NCBI RefSeq assembly: GCF_022808985.1
Contig: NZ_JAKZFT010000004.1
Location: 1 to 64,000 of the forward strand
Direction of reading: 5' to 3'
Source of the DNA: Geotalea sp. SG265
Lineage (GTDB): Bacteria > Desulfobacterota > Desulfuromonadia > Geobacterales > Geobacteraceae
DNA: 64,000 nucleotides
Of the stretch, positions 51,523 through 60,367 are shown one piece after another. The translations under genes were made by a program, and so were the position numbers. How positions within the stretch are numbered: the first letter of the stretch is position 1; each line of letters starts with the position of its first letter. The notes under the pieces are model-generated. The model was not told the origin of the DNA, made no database searches, and worked only from the letters and a program-made list of their open reading frames with translations.

Positions 51523-52714
51523 ATCTGCAACGAGGAAAAGATTCAGCGCCTGGAAACAGAAACAGGGCTTATCGGGAAAACCGTCGGCGTCCCCTCGGCG
51601 CATCCTCATGACTACGGACACCGTCGGCGGCGTCTGGAACTACTCCCTGGAACTGGCGCGGGGCCTGGCCAAGTACGACGTGGAAGTGGCCCTTGCCACC
51701 ATGGGGCCGCTCCCCACCCAGGAGCAGCGGCGCCAAGCCTCCCACATCCACAATATCACCCTCCATGAAAGCGGATTCCGCCTGGAATGGATGGAGGACC
51801 CATGGGAAGACGTGGAGAAGTGCGGCGAATGGCTGATGCGCCTGGACAATGAGCTGAAGCCGGACCTGGTGCATCTGAATGGATACAGCCATGCCGATCT
51901 TCCCTGGAGCTGCCCCTGCATGGTGGTAGCCCATTCCTGTGTCCTCTCCTGGTGGCGGGCGGTTAAGAAAGAACCGCTTCCCCGGCGGCTCGACCATTAC
52001 AAGGAACGGGTGGCACGTGGGCTGGCCCGGGCGGACCTGGTGGCGGCACCGAGCATGGCAATGCTGAAAGCCGTCGAGGGTAGCTACCTTCCCCTGGCCA
52101 ATACCCGGGTCATCTACAACGGCCGTTGCAGAAAGAGATACCGCCCCGACAACAAGATCAACTTCATCCTCTCCGTCGGAAGGATCTGGGACGAGGCAAA
52201 GAACATCGGAGCCGTCGCCGGGTTGGCCCCCGCCCTCCCCTGGCCTGTCTTCGTCGCTGGAGAGGAGAAACACCCGGAGGGAGCAGCATCCCTGCTGGAC
52301 AATGTCAGCCACCTGGGAAACCTTCCCCCGGCGAAGCTTGCTCCCTGGTTTGCCTCCGCAGCCATATACGCCTTGCCGGCCCGCTACGAACCGTTCGGCC
52401 TGACCGTCCTGGAGGCGGCACTCTCGGGATGCGCCCTGGTGCTGGGGGATATTCCCAGCCTGCGGGAACTGTGGGAAGGGGCCGCGGTCTTCGTCCCTCC
52501 CGACGACACGGATGCACTGGCCGATGTTCTTCAATCCCTCTGCGACGACCGCGATTTACGGGAAAGAATGGCGGAAAAAGCCTTTGAGCGAAGCCGCTTT
52601 TTCAACCCGAACAAGATGGCTGCCGAATATTTCGCTGCCTATATGTCCCTGAATTCCCTGAATTCGGATCTCCGCGGACAGGGAGCAGATGAAGCGGTGA
52701 ATTTCGGCGGTTGA
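51503..52714 (+). CDS. Glycosyltransferase family 4
   Basis: A 403-residue GT-B glycosyltransferase. The N-terminal core begins RRILMTTDTVGGVWNYSLELARGL. The donor-binding half has FILSVGRIWDEAKNIG and RYEPFGLTVLEAALSGCALVLGD, the E-x7-E motif of retaining GT4 enzymes. About 30 residues precede the core; starts at 51512 or 51608 are possible. It overlaps the oxidoreductase gene by 20 bp. Probably adds the first sugar of a glycan in the cytoplasm. The acceptor is unknown. Confidence 0.88.
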   Translation: MQPMAVKSATRKRFSAWKQKQGLSGKPSASPRRILMTTDTVGGVWNYSLELARGLAKYDVEVALATMGPLPTQEQRRQASHIHNITLHESGFRLEWMEDPWEDVEKCGEWLMRLDNELKPDLVHLNGYSHADLPWSCPCMVVAHSCVLSWWRAVKKEPLPRRLDHYKERVARGLARADLVAAPSMAMLKAVEGSYLPLANTRVIYNGRCRKRYRPDNKINFILSVGRIWDEAKNIGAVAGLAPALPWPVFVAGEEKHPEGAASLLDNVSHLGNLPPAKLAPWFASAAIYALPARYEPFGLTVLEAALSGCALVLGDIPSLRELWEGAAVFVPPDDTDALADVLQSLCDDRDLRERMAEKAFERSRFFNPNKMAAEYFAAYMSLNSLNSDLRGQGADEAVNFGG

Positions 52715-52728
52715 AAGGAATCAACGTC

Positions 52729-53862
52729 ATGCGTATCGCCATGTTCTATCACTCGATTGTTTCCGACTGGAATCACGGCAATGCCCATTTCCTTAGGGGA
52801 ATCGCCACGGAGCTCCTGGGCAGGGGCCACCAGGTCGATGTGTATGAGCCCAAGGACGGGTGGAGCCTGAGTAATCTTCTGCGCGAACAGGGAGAGATTG
52901 CCATCAGGCAGTTCCGCCGCATGTACCCGCTCCTGAACGGAAAACCGTACGTTGCCGATCGCCTGAACCTGGACCGGCTGCTGGACGGGGTGGACCTGGT
53001 CATCGTCCACGAGTGGAACGACCACGAGGTAGTGCGAAAGATCGGCGAGCACCGCAAACGGAACGGCCATTACCATCTCCTCTTCCACGACACCCACCAC
53101 CGGTCGGTCACCGATTACGACTCCATGAGCGCCTACGACCTGTCCGGCTACGACGGAGTGCTGGCCTACGGCACCAGGATCAGGGATATCTACCTGAAAA
53201 GCGGCTGGACAAAGCGCGCCTGGGTCTGGCACGAAGCTGCGGATATTCAGGTCTTCTATCCCCACAGCCGCATGGATTATGCGGGGGATGTAGTCTGGAT
53301 CGGCAACTGGGGAGACGAGGAGCGCAGCGAGGAAATCTGCGAGTTTTTCGTGGAGCCGGTGCGACGGTTGAAGTTGAAGGGAATGGTCTATGGGGTCAGG
53401 TACCCGGAAAAGGCACTGAAGCTTCTCTCCCGGGCCGGCATCGAGTATGGCGGCTGGCTTCCGAATTTCGACGTGCCGAAAATCTTCAACCGCTATCGCA
53501 TGACCATGCATATCCCCCGTCGCCCTTACGCCACCGCCCTTCCCGGCATCCCGACCATCCGCCCCTTCGAAGCGCTGGCATGCGGCATCCCGCTGATCTC
53601 GGCCCCCTGGTCGGACTGCGACGGCCTTTTCACCGCAGGGGAAGACCTGCTCTTCGCCCAGGACGGCTTCCACATGGAACGGCAGATCAAGGCTATCCTG
53701 GAACAGCCCCTGAGAACCGAACAGATGGTCAACCACGGCCTGAAAACCATCCGGGAGCGCCATACCTGCAGTCATCGGGTTGACGAGCTGCTGCGCATCT
53801 GCACCGAGCTGGGGATGGATACCACCCTTCCCCGGGACCGGAAAATCGGGGGTAACGGATGA
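52729..53862 (+). CDS. CgeB-like glycosyltransferase (1 of 3)
   Basis: A 377-residue GT-B type protein of the CgeB/Glyco_trans_1_2 group. The N-terminus RIAMFYHSIVSDWNHGNAHFLRG is an acceptor domain, and the C-terminal PTIRPFEALACGIPLISAPW is the donor-binding motif. The start at 52729 has AAAGGAA at fitting spacing; the upstream frame includes a weak TTG. First of three consecutive related glycosyltransferases. CgeB is known from spore-crust glycosylation in Bacillus, but these relatives are widespread and uncharacterised. Confidence 0.83.
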   Translation: MRIAMFYHSIVSDWNHGNAHFLRGIATELLGRGHQVDVYEPKDGWSLSNLLREQGEIAIRQFRRMYPLLNGKPYVADRLNLDRLLDGVDLVIVHEWNDHEVVRKIGEHRKRNGHYHLLFHDTHHRSVTDYDSMSAYDLSGYDGVLAYGTRIRDIYLKSGWTKRAWVWHEAADIQVFYPHSRMDYAGDVVWIGNWGDEERSEEICEFFVEPVRRLKLKGMVYGVRYPEKALKLLSRAGIEYGGWLPNFDVPKIFNRYRMTMHIPRRPYATALPGIPTIRPFEALACGIPLISAPWSDCDGLFTAGEDLLFAQDGFHMERQIKAILEQPLRTEQMVNHGLKTIRERHTCSHRVDELLRICTELGMDTTLPRDRKIGGNG

Positions 53863-54971
53863 ACAAAGGATTCTCCATCGCCTTCTTCGGCTCCAGCCTG
53901 GTTTCCTCCTACTGGAATGGGGCAGCCACCTATTACCGGGGCCTGATCCGCGCCCTGCACGGTCTGGGGCACAGGGTAACCTTCTTTGAGCCGGACGCGT
54001 TCGACCGGCAACAGCACCGGGATATGGAAGCCCCCCCGTGGGCAGAGGTCGCGGTCTATCCGGCGACGGAGGAAGGGGTCTTTCGTTCCCTGGAAGCCGC
54101 CAGGGGAGCGGATATCGTCGTCAAGGCCAGCGGGGTCGGGGTCTTCGACGAGCTCCTGGAGAAGGAAGTACTCTCCCTGAAGAACGTCCATAACCGGGTG
54201 GTTTTCTGGGATGTGGATGCCCCGGCCACCCTGGAGAGGATTGCCGGCAATCCCAGCGACCCCTTCCGCCCCCTCATCCCCGCCTACGACCTGATCCTCA
54301 CCTATGGCGGCGGCGATCCGGTCGTCGCCGGCTACAGCGCGCTCGGCGCCAGGGAGTGCATTCCGATCTACAACGCCTTGGACCCGGATACCCACCATCC
54401 GGCCCCCTCGAATCATAATTTCTGTGCCGACCTGGCTTTTCTGGGCAATCGGCTGCCGGACCGGGAGAAGCGGGTGGAGGAGTTCTTTTTCAAGGCCGCC
54501 GACATGCTTCCAAACAAGAAATTCCTCCTGGCGGGGAGCGGCTGGGAAGATAAGGAGCGGCCGGAAAACGTCGCTTACCTGGGGCATTTGGGAACGGCCC
54601 ATCACAACGCCTTCAACTGCAGTCCTCTGGCGGTGCTCAATATCAGCCGGGACAGCATGGCAAAAAACGGCTTTTCCCCCGCCACCAGGGTCTTCGAGGC
54701 GGCAGGCGCCGGAACCTGCATCGTCACCGACAACTGGCAGGGCGTCGAGCAGTTTTTCGAACCTGGCAAGGAGATACTGGTGGCCGATTCGGGGGAACAG
54801 GTGGCCCATATCCTGGAGCGCCTGACGGTAAAGGAGGCCTCCATCATTGGCCTCCATGCCTTTGCCCGGGCACGGGCCGAACATACCTACGCCCACCGGG
54901 CGAGAGAGGTGGAAGCGATCTTTATGGAAGAAACTGTCAATGTCCATTCTTTTGCAGGAGGAGCAGCATGA
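53859..54971 (+). CDS. CgeB-like glycosyltransferase (2 of 3)
   Basis: A 370-residue protein related to its two neighbours: FFGSSLVSSYWNGAATYYRGLIRAL at the N-terminus and LNISRDSMAKNGFSPATRVFEAAGAGTCIVTD at the C-terminus. The start overlaps the previous stop by 4 bp (ATGA) and the stop overlaps the next start by 4 bp. In this copy the N-terminal serine-rich FGSS motif with WNGAATYYRG is clearest. Probably transfers one residue of a repeating or branched oligosaccharide. Confidence 0.83.
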   Translation: MNKGFSIAFFGSSLVSSYWNGAATYYRGLIRALHGLGHRVTFFEPDAFDRQQHRDMEAPPWAEVAVYPATEEGVFRSLEAARGADIVVKASGVGVFDELLEKEVLSLKNVHNRVVFWDVDAPATLERIAGNPSDPFRPLIPAYDLILTYGGGDPVVAGYSALGARECIPIYNALDPDTHHPAPSNHNFCADLAFLGNRLPDREKRVEEFFFKAADMLPNKKFLLAGSGWEDKERPENVAYLGHLGTAHHNAFNCSPLAVLNISRDSMAKNGFSPATRVFEAAGAGTCIVTDNWQGVEQFFEPGKEILVADSGEQVAHILERLTVKEASIIGLHAFARARAEHTYAHRAREVEAIFMEETVNVHSFAGGAA

Positions 54972-56083
54972 AAATCGTCATCTTCGGTCTGTCCATTACA
55001 TCCTCATGGGGAAACGGCCATGCCACCACTTACCGGGGGCTAGTGCGGGAACTGGCGAAGCTCGGCCATGAAGTCCTGTTCCTGGAACGCGATGTGCCCT
55101 GGTATGCTGCCAACCGCGACCTCCCTTCCCCCCCCTATTGTCGGACCGTGCTCTATAACTCGGTGGATCTGCTCCTGGGGGACTACGGCCGGGAGATAAC
55201 GGAAGCGGATTGTGTCATCGTCGGCTCCTATGTGCCGGACGGCATCGAGATCGGCAGATGGGTAACCCGCAAGGCCAAGGGAATCACCGCTTTCTACGAT
55301 ATCGACACCCCGGTGACCCTGGCAAAACTGGAACGGGGGGACTGCGAATATCTGATCCCCGAGCTGATCCCCATTTACCGGCTCTACCTCTCCTTTACCG
55401 GCGGCCCTATTCTGGAGCGGATCAAGGAGCAGTACGGGGCACGGGAAGCGCTGCCGCTCTATTGCTCGGTGGACCCGGAGGTGCACTATCCCCTGCAGCA
55501 GGAGGTCAAGTGGGACCTGGGCTACCTGGGCACCTACAGCACCGACAGACAGCCCCCCCTGGAGCGCATGCTCTGCGAACCGGCCGCCCAGTGGAAAGAA
55601 GGGCGCTTCGTCGTCGCCGGCGCCCAATATCCGGCCGGGCTCACCTGGCCCGAAAACATGCAGCACATCGAGCACCTCCCCCCGGAGCGGCACCGGGAAT
55701 TCTATACCGCCCAGCGCTTCACCCTGAACGTCACCCGGAAATACATGATCCAGGCCGGTTATTCTCCCAGCGTCCGCCTGTTCGAGGCGGCAGCCTGCGC
55801 CGTGCCGGTCATCAGCGACCAGTGGCCCGGCATCGAGGAGTTTTTCATTCCCGGAGAGGAGATTCTCCTTGCCTCGACAGCCAACGAGGTGCTGGCGTAT
55901 CTGCAGGAAATTTCCGATGAGGATCGCGCCGCAATCGGCCAGCGCGCCCGCAAAAGGGCGCTCCGCTCCCACAGCGCCGTACGCCGTGCCACTGAACTCT
56001 TGAATTACATAGCCGGCTGCGAAAACTTCAGGAGTAAACTTCCCCTGTCAGGTGGTACCCATTATGGATTATGCCGACTCTAA
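54968..56083 (+). CDS. CgeB-like glycosyltransferase (3 of 3)
   Basis: A 371-residue protein: FGLSITSSWGNGHATTYRGLVREL at the N-terminus and LNVTRKYMIQAGYSPSVRLFEAAACAVPVISDQW at the C-terminus. The three CgeB-like proteins share organisation but little identity by eye, so the duplication is old and specificities probably differ. Its last 20 bases overlap the methyltransferase start. GGAGGAG precedes the start codon. Confidence 0.83.
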   Translation: MKIVIFGLSITSSWGNGHATTYRGLVRELAKLGHEVLFLERDVPWYAANRDLPSPPYCRTVLYNSVDLLLGDYGREITEADCVIVGSYVPDGIEIGRWVTRKAKGITAFYDIDTPVTLAKLERGDCEYLIPELIPIYRLYLSFTGGPILERIKEQYGAREALPLYCSVDPEVHYPLQQEVKWDLGYLGTYSTDRQPPLERMLCEPAAQWKEGRFVVAGAQYPAGLTWPENMQHIEHLPPERHREFYTAQRFTLNVTRKYMIQAGYSPSVRLFEAAACAVPVISDQWPGIEEFFIPGEEILLASTANEVLAYLQEISDEDRAAIGQRARKRALRSHSAVRRATELLNYIAGCENFRSKLPLSGGTHYGLCRL

Positions 56084-56849
56084 CGGTATTGCCGATAAGA
56101 TAAAGGCCCTATCCCCCTGGTTCCACAACCTCCACTTCGAGGACGGCACCCAGTCCGCGCCGGACCATTTCCTGGGGGACTTCCCCCGGTTCAAGTGGCT
56201 GCAGGTGGCCCCCTTCATCCCCGAAGACCTGAGCGGCTGCCGCGCCCTGGATATCGGCTGCAATGCCGGATTCTACACCTTCGAGCTGGCCAAACGCGGC
56301 GCCATGGTCACCGGCATCGACATCGACCAGCGCTACTTGGAACAGGCGAACTGGGCGGCTCGGCAATACGGGCTCCAGGACCGGGTGAATTTCAGGCAGA
56401 TGCAGGTCTACGACCTGGCACGGGAGAGCGGCACGTACGACCTGGTCCTCTTCATGGGGGTCTTTTACCACCTCCGCTACCCACTGCTCGCCCTGGATAT
56501 CGTCGCCCAGCGGGTCAAGGGGATGATGGTCTTCCAGACCCTGGCCATGCCCGGCAAGGAGATCTACAAGCAGGTGGACCACCCCATCAACGAACGGGCC
56601 TCGCTCCAGGAACCGGGCTGGCCAAAGATGGCCTTCATCGAGTACCGTTTCGCCGGTGACCCCACCAACTGGTGGATACCCAACCATGCCGCCGTGGAAG
56701 CCCTGCTCCGCTCAGCAGGCATGCGCATCACCGGCTATCCCGGCCACGAGATTTACCTCTGCGAACCGGACGAGGAAGCACCTTCCTGCATCACCACCTG
56801 GAATCGCGCCGAATACCTGGCGGCGCTGGGGGTCAAAATCGAGAACTGA
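56064..56849 (+). CDS. SAM-dependent methyltransferase of the sugar cassette
   Basis: A 261-residue class I methyltransferase: ALDIGCNAGFYTFELAKRGA (SAM motif I), GIDIDQRYLEQANWAARQYG and YDLVLFMGVFYHLRYPLLALD. It resembles methyltransferases (TIGR04290-like) that in other bacteria are encoded beside glycosyltransferases. The ATG at 56064 is preferred for its AGGTGG; GTG at 56052 is an alternative. Last gene of the cassette, followed by a terminator. It may cap the glycan by O-methylation; that is inference. Confidence 0.85.
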   Translation: MDYADSNGIADKIKALSPWFHNLHFEDGTQSAPDHFLGDFPRFKWLQVAPFIPEDLSGCRALDIGCNAGFYTFELAKRGAMVTGIDIDQRYLEQANWAARQYGLQDRVNFRQMQVYDLARESGTYDLVLFMGVFYHLRYPLLALDIVAQRVKGMMVFQTLAMPGKEIYKQVDHPINERASLQEPGWPKMAFIEYRFAGDPTNWWIPNHAAVEALLRSAGMRITGYPGHEIYLCEPDEEAPSCITTWNRAEYLAALGVKIEN

Positions 56850-56868
56850 AACTATAAAGCAGCTACCA

Positions 56869-56897
56869 CGGCCGGGTCATCAGCACCCGGCCGTTTT
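56869..56897 (+). terminator. Terminator of the sugar cassette
   Basis: A perfect 9-bp stem CGGCCGGGT / ACCCGGCCG with a 7-base loop followed by T4. It lies 20 bp past the methyltransferase stop. Confidence 0.9.
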
Positions 56898-57250
56898 GCA
56901 TTTCCACTTTCTTTCCTTTTACAATTCAGACCATTAACAATTCTTTTAATTTTCCAATTGAGATGACCACATTTTTGGTGTAGTGATGGTGGTGGCTGAC
57001 ACTTTCGGATTGGTGCCCGATTAGTGGACCTGCTGGGGACGAGGATTTTGCGGGGAAGTTCACCAATTCACGGGCAGTGGACCCACGGCCACAGCGGCTG
57101 TGGGGATTCAGTAAGGGGAAACGATTGGAAACAGACCTAGATCGACCATTGAACCGGTGCAAGCCAGGCCAAAGGGGAAGTGCAATTAAGTAAGGTATTC
57201 CCGGAATTTCCCCAGAGTCAACTGCCCTGTCATTGGATAAAGGATAAGGA
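56898..57250. other. AT-richer intergenic stretch before the unrecognised gene
   Basis: About 350 bp with a lower GC content than its surroundings. No gene, RNA or clear promoter can be supported. The change in base use continues into the following gene and may mark the left edge of a transferred segment. Confidence 0.4.
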
Positions 57251-58225
57251 ATGAGTAGGCCAATTAAAATCCCGGAACAGCAACTTGAGCGAGTTCATCG
57301 GCTAGAGAATATTTTGGCAGATGCAGCAGAGTCTGGGGACTTAAAAAAGGCAAAGATGGCACTTGATGATCTCCGCCCTGTCTTGGAGCGTTACCAGCAC
57401 AGGCATAGAGTTCTTGAGGCCTATCTTAAATTATACGAATCGGCACTTGAAGCTTGGGATCTCGACACTGCGAAACAAGGATTCAGCTTTGTTCGGCGCG
57501 AGGCCAGCAGAAATACACGCCTCTTTTTAGAAGCTACAGTATTGTTGGCAGTAACTCACCTTCGTTGTCAGGATCTGCTATTAGCTGAACCACTTATGGC
57601 AGAAGCTCTTCGCAATGAGAACATTATAAGCTCTAAAACACAACGTGACATTTTCCGTCGTGAAGCAATTGACCGTTTTGACCAAGAAGGCGCTATTGCG
57701 GCATTGGCCAAAGTGCACCCAGAAGTAATGCATGAGGCACAGATTCACCAGGATGCCCTGAACATGCTTAGAAAGGGGCTCAATGAGCAAGACATTGAGG
57801 AGGAGTTGGGGGCGCGAATCCCCCAACAAGTAAAAGAATTCATCCTGAAGGTCGACATACTTTCACGTAAGCTCCTGCCCCACGAGACCAGACTTCTCCT
57901 GCCGAGCTCAGCTGATGTAGTAAAGAATCGTCAAGTCTCACAAATTCTTTTCCGAGGCGTAAAACGAAAGCTGTACGGCTACGTCTGCGATGAGAACTCT
58001 GAAACATATAAGGCTTGGGTACATGGGGGCCTTAATGCTCTTTGCAATGGAGGCTTCGTGGCCAATGCCGTTATTGCAGTTCTAGCTGATTCTAAAATCT
58101 TTGTTCCCTCTTTAGCCATTGGACTTACAGCACTTGTCATTAAAAAAGGGATCGGTAACTTCTGTGAGACTAACAGGCCAAAGCGCTTTATGGATCTACG
58201 GAGAAAGAGGGGCGCTAATAAGTAA
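57251..58225 (+). CDS. Protein of unknown function with atypical base use
   Basis: A 324-residue protein preceded by AAGGATAAGGA. Residues about 10-200 are mostly alpha-helical in a repeat-like pattern (LENILADAAESGDLKKAKMALDDL and LYESALEAWDLDTAKQGF), as in TPR-like solenoids. The region QDIEEELGARIPQQVKEFILKVDILSRKLL and a C-terminal hydrophobic segment (NAVIAVLADSKIFVPSLAIGLTALVIKKG) suggest membrane association. Codons are AT-richer than in the neighbouring genes, suggesting acquisition by transfer. I do not recognise a family and assign no function. It stands alone between the sugar cassette and the pyr operon. Confidence 0.7.
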   Translation: MSRPIKIPEQQLERVHRLENILADAAESGDLKKAKMALDDLRPVLERYQHRHRVLEAYLKLYESALEAWDLDTAKQGFSFVRREASRNTRLFLEATVLLAVTHLRCQDLLLAEPLMAEALRNENIISSKTQRDIFRREAIDRFDQEGAIAALAKVHPEVMHEAQIHQDALNMLRKGLNEQDIEEELGARIPQQVKEFILKVDILSRKLLPHETRLLLPSSADVVKNRQVSQILFRGVKRKLYGYVCDENSETYKAWVHGGLNALCNGGFVANAVIAVLADSKIFVPSLAIGLTALVIKKGIGNFCETNRPKRFMDLRRKRGANK

Positions 58226-58352
58226 TCAGACATATTCGACCCTCGGGTGCTGCTGCCAAGCGGCAGCCCGTCCTGTGCTACAATGATGCAGGTTTATATT
58301 TTGTCTGGAAGAAGTCTTTCGACAGGGCTTCTTCAGGAAAGGAGCTTTACTT

Positions 58353-58493
58353 ATGCGCAGTATAATTTGCCTGGTAATGGTAGGGAGCCTGTTTATCTCA
58401 GGATGCATGCACCACAGGGGATATGCGCCTCCGGGACAGGTGAAAAAAGCTACGGGATTCAATCCAGCTTCTGGCAAAATCAGGGTCAAATAA
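58353..58493 (+). CDS. Small lipoprotein (46 residues)
   Basis: ATG at 58353 with AAAGGAG eight bases upstream. The product MRSIICLVMVGSLFISGCMH... has a lipobox (FISGC, Cys 18) and a short mature tail GYAPPGQVKKATGFNPASGK. Similar tiny lipoproteins with an APPGQ-KK-TG-NPASGK tail exist in other proteobacteria by my recollection, without known function. It is too short for usual gene callers but has a proper signal and ribosome binding site. Confidence 0.7.
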   Translation: MRSIICLVMVGSLFISGCMHHRGYAPPGQVKKATGFNPASGKIRVK

Positions 58494-58590
58494 TCATTAA
58501 TGTCTGGCAATACCATTGGCGCTTGATCGGTTTTCTCTCTTGACTCCTGACGGCAAGGATGGTACCTTCCAACGACTCAACTCATACTCC

Positions 58591-58623
58591 CCTTTTAATT
58601 TAGCCCCGTGAGGTTAGCAAAGG
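58591..58623 (+). promoter_or_regulatory. PyrR-binding RNA element of the pyr leader
   Basis: CCTTT...AAAGG forms a lower stem; the upper stem TAGCC / GGTTA closes the loop CCGTGA. This matches the conserved PyrR binding loop (CC-GTGAGG). It lies 138 bp upstream of pyrR and 36 bp before a terminator, as in known pyr attenuators in which UMP-bound PyrR favours termination. Confidence 0.75.
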
Positions 58624-58658
58624 TGATGAAGAGAGAACTCCCAAGATATCTACTTGTG

Positions 58659-58696
58659 AAGAGCCTCTCCGTCTTTTGCGCGGGAGGCTCTTTTTT
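58659..58696 (+). terminator. Attenuator terminator in the pyr leader
   Basis: A 12-base stem AAGAGCCTCTCCG / CGGGAGGCTCTT with a bulge, followed by T6. Being upstream of pyrR, it functions as the regulated terminator of the PyrR system. Confidence 0.85.
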
Positions 58697-58745
58697 CATG
58701 CCCGTTCATCGGCTGTGCCGACCCTGCTGCACCAATCTGATGTGA

Positions 58746-59297
<552 letters not shown>

Positions 59298-59334
59298 CCC
59301 GTCGTACCGGTTAACGTCTGAAAAGGGGGGAATA

Positions 59335-60270
59335 ATGGCATTCAAGCACAAGGACATCATTGGGCTGCAGGATCTCACCAGGGAAGAAATAGAGCTGCTG
59401 CTCTCCACGGCGGAGAACCTCAAGGAGATCAACAGCCGGGACATCAAGAAGGTGCCGACCCTGCGCGGCAAAACAGTAGTCAACCTCTTCTACGAGGCAT
59501 CCACCCGCACCCGCACCTCCTTTGAAATAGCTGCCAAGCGGCTTTCAGCCGATACCATCAACATCACCGCCTCGACAAGTTCGGTGACCAAGGGAGAAAC
59601 CCTCTCCGACACGGCGCGCAACGTCCTGGCCATGAAGCCGGACATCATCGTCATGCGCCACTCCATCTCCGGCGCTCACCATTATCTGGCCAAGCGGGTT
59701 TCCTGCTCGGTGATCAACGCCGGTGACGGAGCCCACGAGCACCCGTCCCAGGGGCTTTTGGACATGCTGACCATGCGCCAGAAATACGGCAAGCTGGAAG
59801 GACTCAAGGTCGCCATCGTCGGCGACATCACCCACAGCCGTGTGGCCCGCTCCGATATCTTCGGCCTCACAAAGATGGGCGCCAACGTCTTTCTCGCTGG
59901 CCCACCGACCATGATGCCCCCAGGTATCGAGCGGCTGGGCAACGTCACCGTCTGCAAAGACATGCGCGAGGCGGTCGATGGTGCGGACGTGGTGATGATG
60001 CTGCGCATCCAGCTGGAGCGCCAGGGGAAGACCCTGCTCCCCACCATGAAGGAGTATTCCCGCTACTTCGGCCTGAACAGAAACCTGCTGCAGCTGGCGA
60101 AGAAGGACGCCATGGTCATGCACCCGGGCCCCATCAACCGGGGCGTCGAACTGAACTCGGATGTTGCCGACAGCGACCAGTCCCATGTTCTCAAGCAGGT
60201 GGAAAACGGCGTCGCCGTGAGGATGTCCATGCTATATCATGTGAGTGGCGGCGAACTGCCTACTGAATAA
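59335..60270 (+). CDS. pyrB: Aspartate carbamoyltransferase catalytic chain
   Basis: Catalyses carbamoyl phosphate + aspartate to carbamoyl aspartate in the cytoplasm. The 311-residue protein has STRTRTSFE (carbamoyl phosphate binding, residues about 55-63), [20 protein letters not shown] and [10 protein letters not shown] near the C-terminus (aspartate site). No pyrI regulatory chain is present, and the next gene is a dihydroorotase, so it belongs to the PyrB form found with active PyrC. AGGGGGG precedes the start. Confidence 0.97.
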   Translation: MAFKHKDIIGLQDLTREEIELLLSTAENLKEINSRDIKKVPTLRGKTVVNLFYEASTRTRTSFEIAAKRLSADTINITASTSSVTKGETLSDTARNVLAMKPDIIVMRHSISGAHHYLAKRVSCSVINAGDGAHEHPSQGLLDMLTMRQKYGKLEGLKVAIVGDITHSRVARSDIFGLTKMGANVFLAGPPTMMPPGIERLGNVTVCKDMREAVDGADVVMMLRIQLERQGKTLLPTMKEYSRYFGLNRNLLQLAKKDAMVMHPGPINRGVELNSDVADSDQSHVLKQVENGVAVRMSMLYHVSGGELPTE

Positions 60271-60276
60271 AAACCG

Positions 60277-60348
60277 TTCTATGTTCTAAGTTCTAGGTTC
60301 AAGGTTAAAAAGCTTGAAACATAGAACTTAGAACCTAGAACATAGAAC
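60277..60348. repeat. Heptad-repeat hairpin between pyrB and pyrC
   Basis: The left arm reads (G)TTCTAT GTTCTAA GTTCTAG GTTCAAG; the right arm on the opposite strand reads GTTCTAT GTTCTAG GTTCTAA GTTCTAT. Both arms are arrays of a 7-base unit GTTCTAN. They can fold into a long hairpin around a short AT-rich loop. No terminator T-run follows. A second array of a different heptad lies after carA. Confidence 0.75.
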
Positions 60349-60367
60349 CTTTACAAGAGGTGAAACT

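Noticed and set aside
52639-53775. 378-codon minus-strand frame opposite the first CgeB-like gene
   Set aside because: Antisense shadow of a gene in a tightly coupled plus-strand operon.
60277-60348. Short-repeat array considered as CRISPR
   Set aside because: The unit is 7 bases, contiguous and facing in two orientations, without spacers or cas genes.
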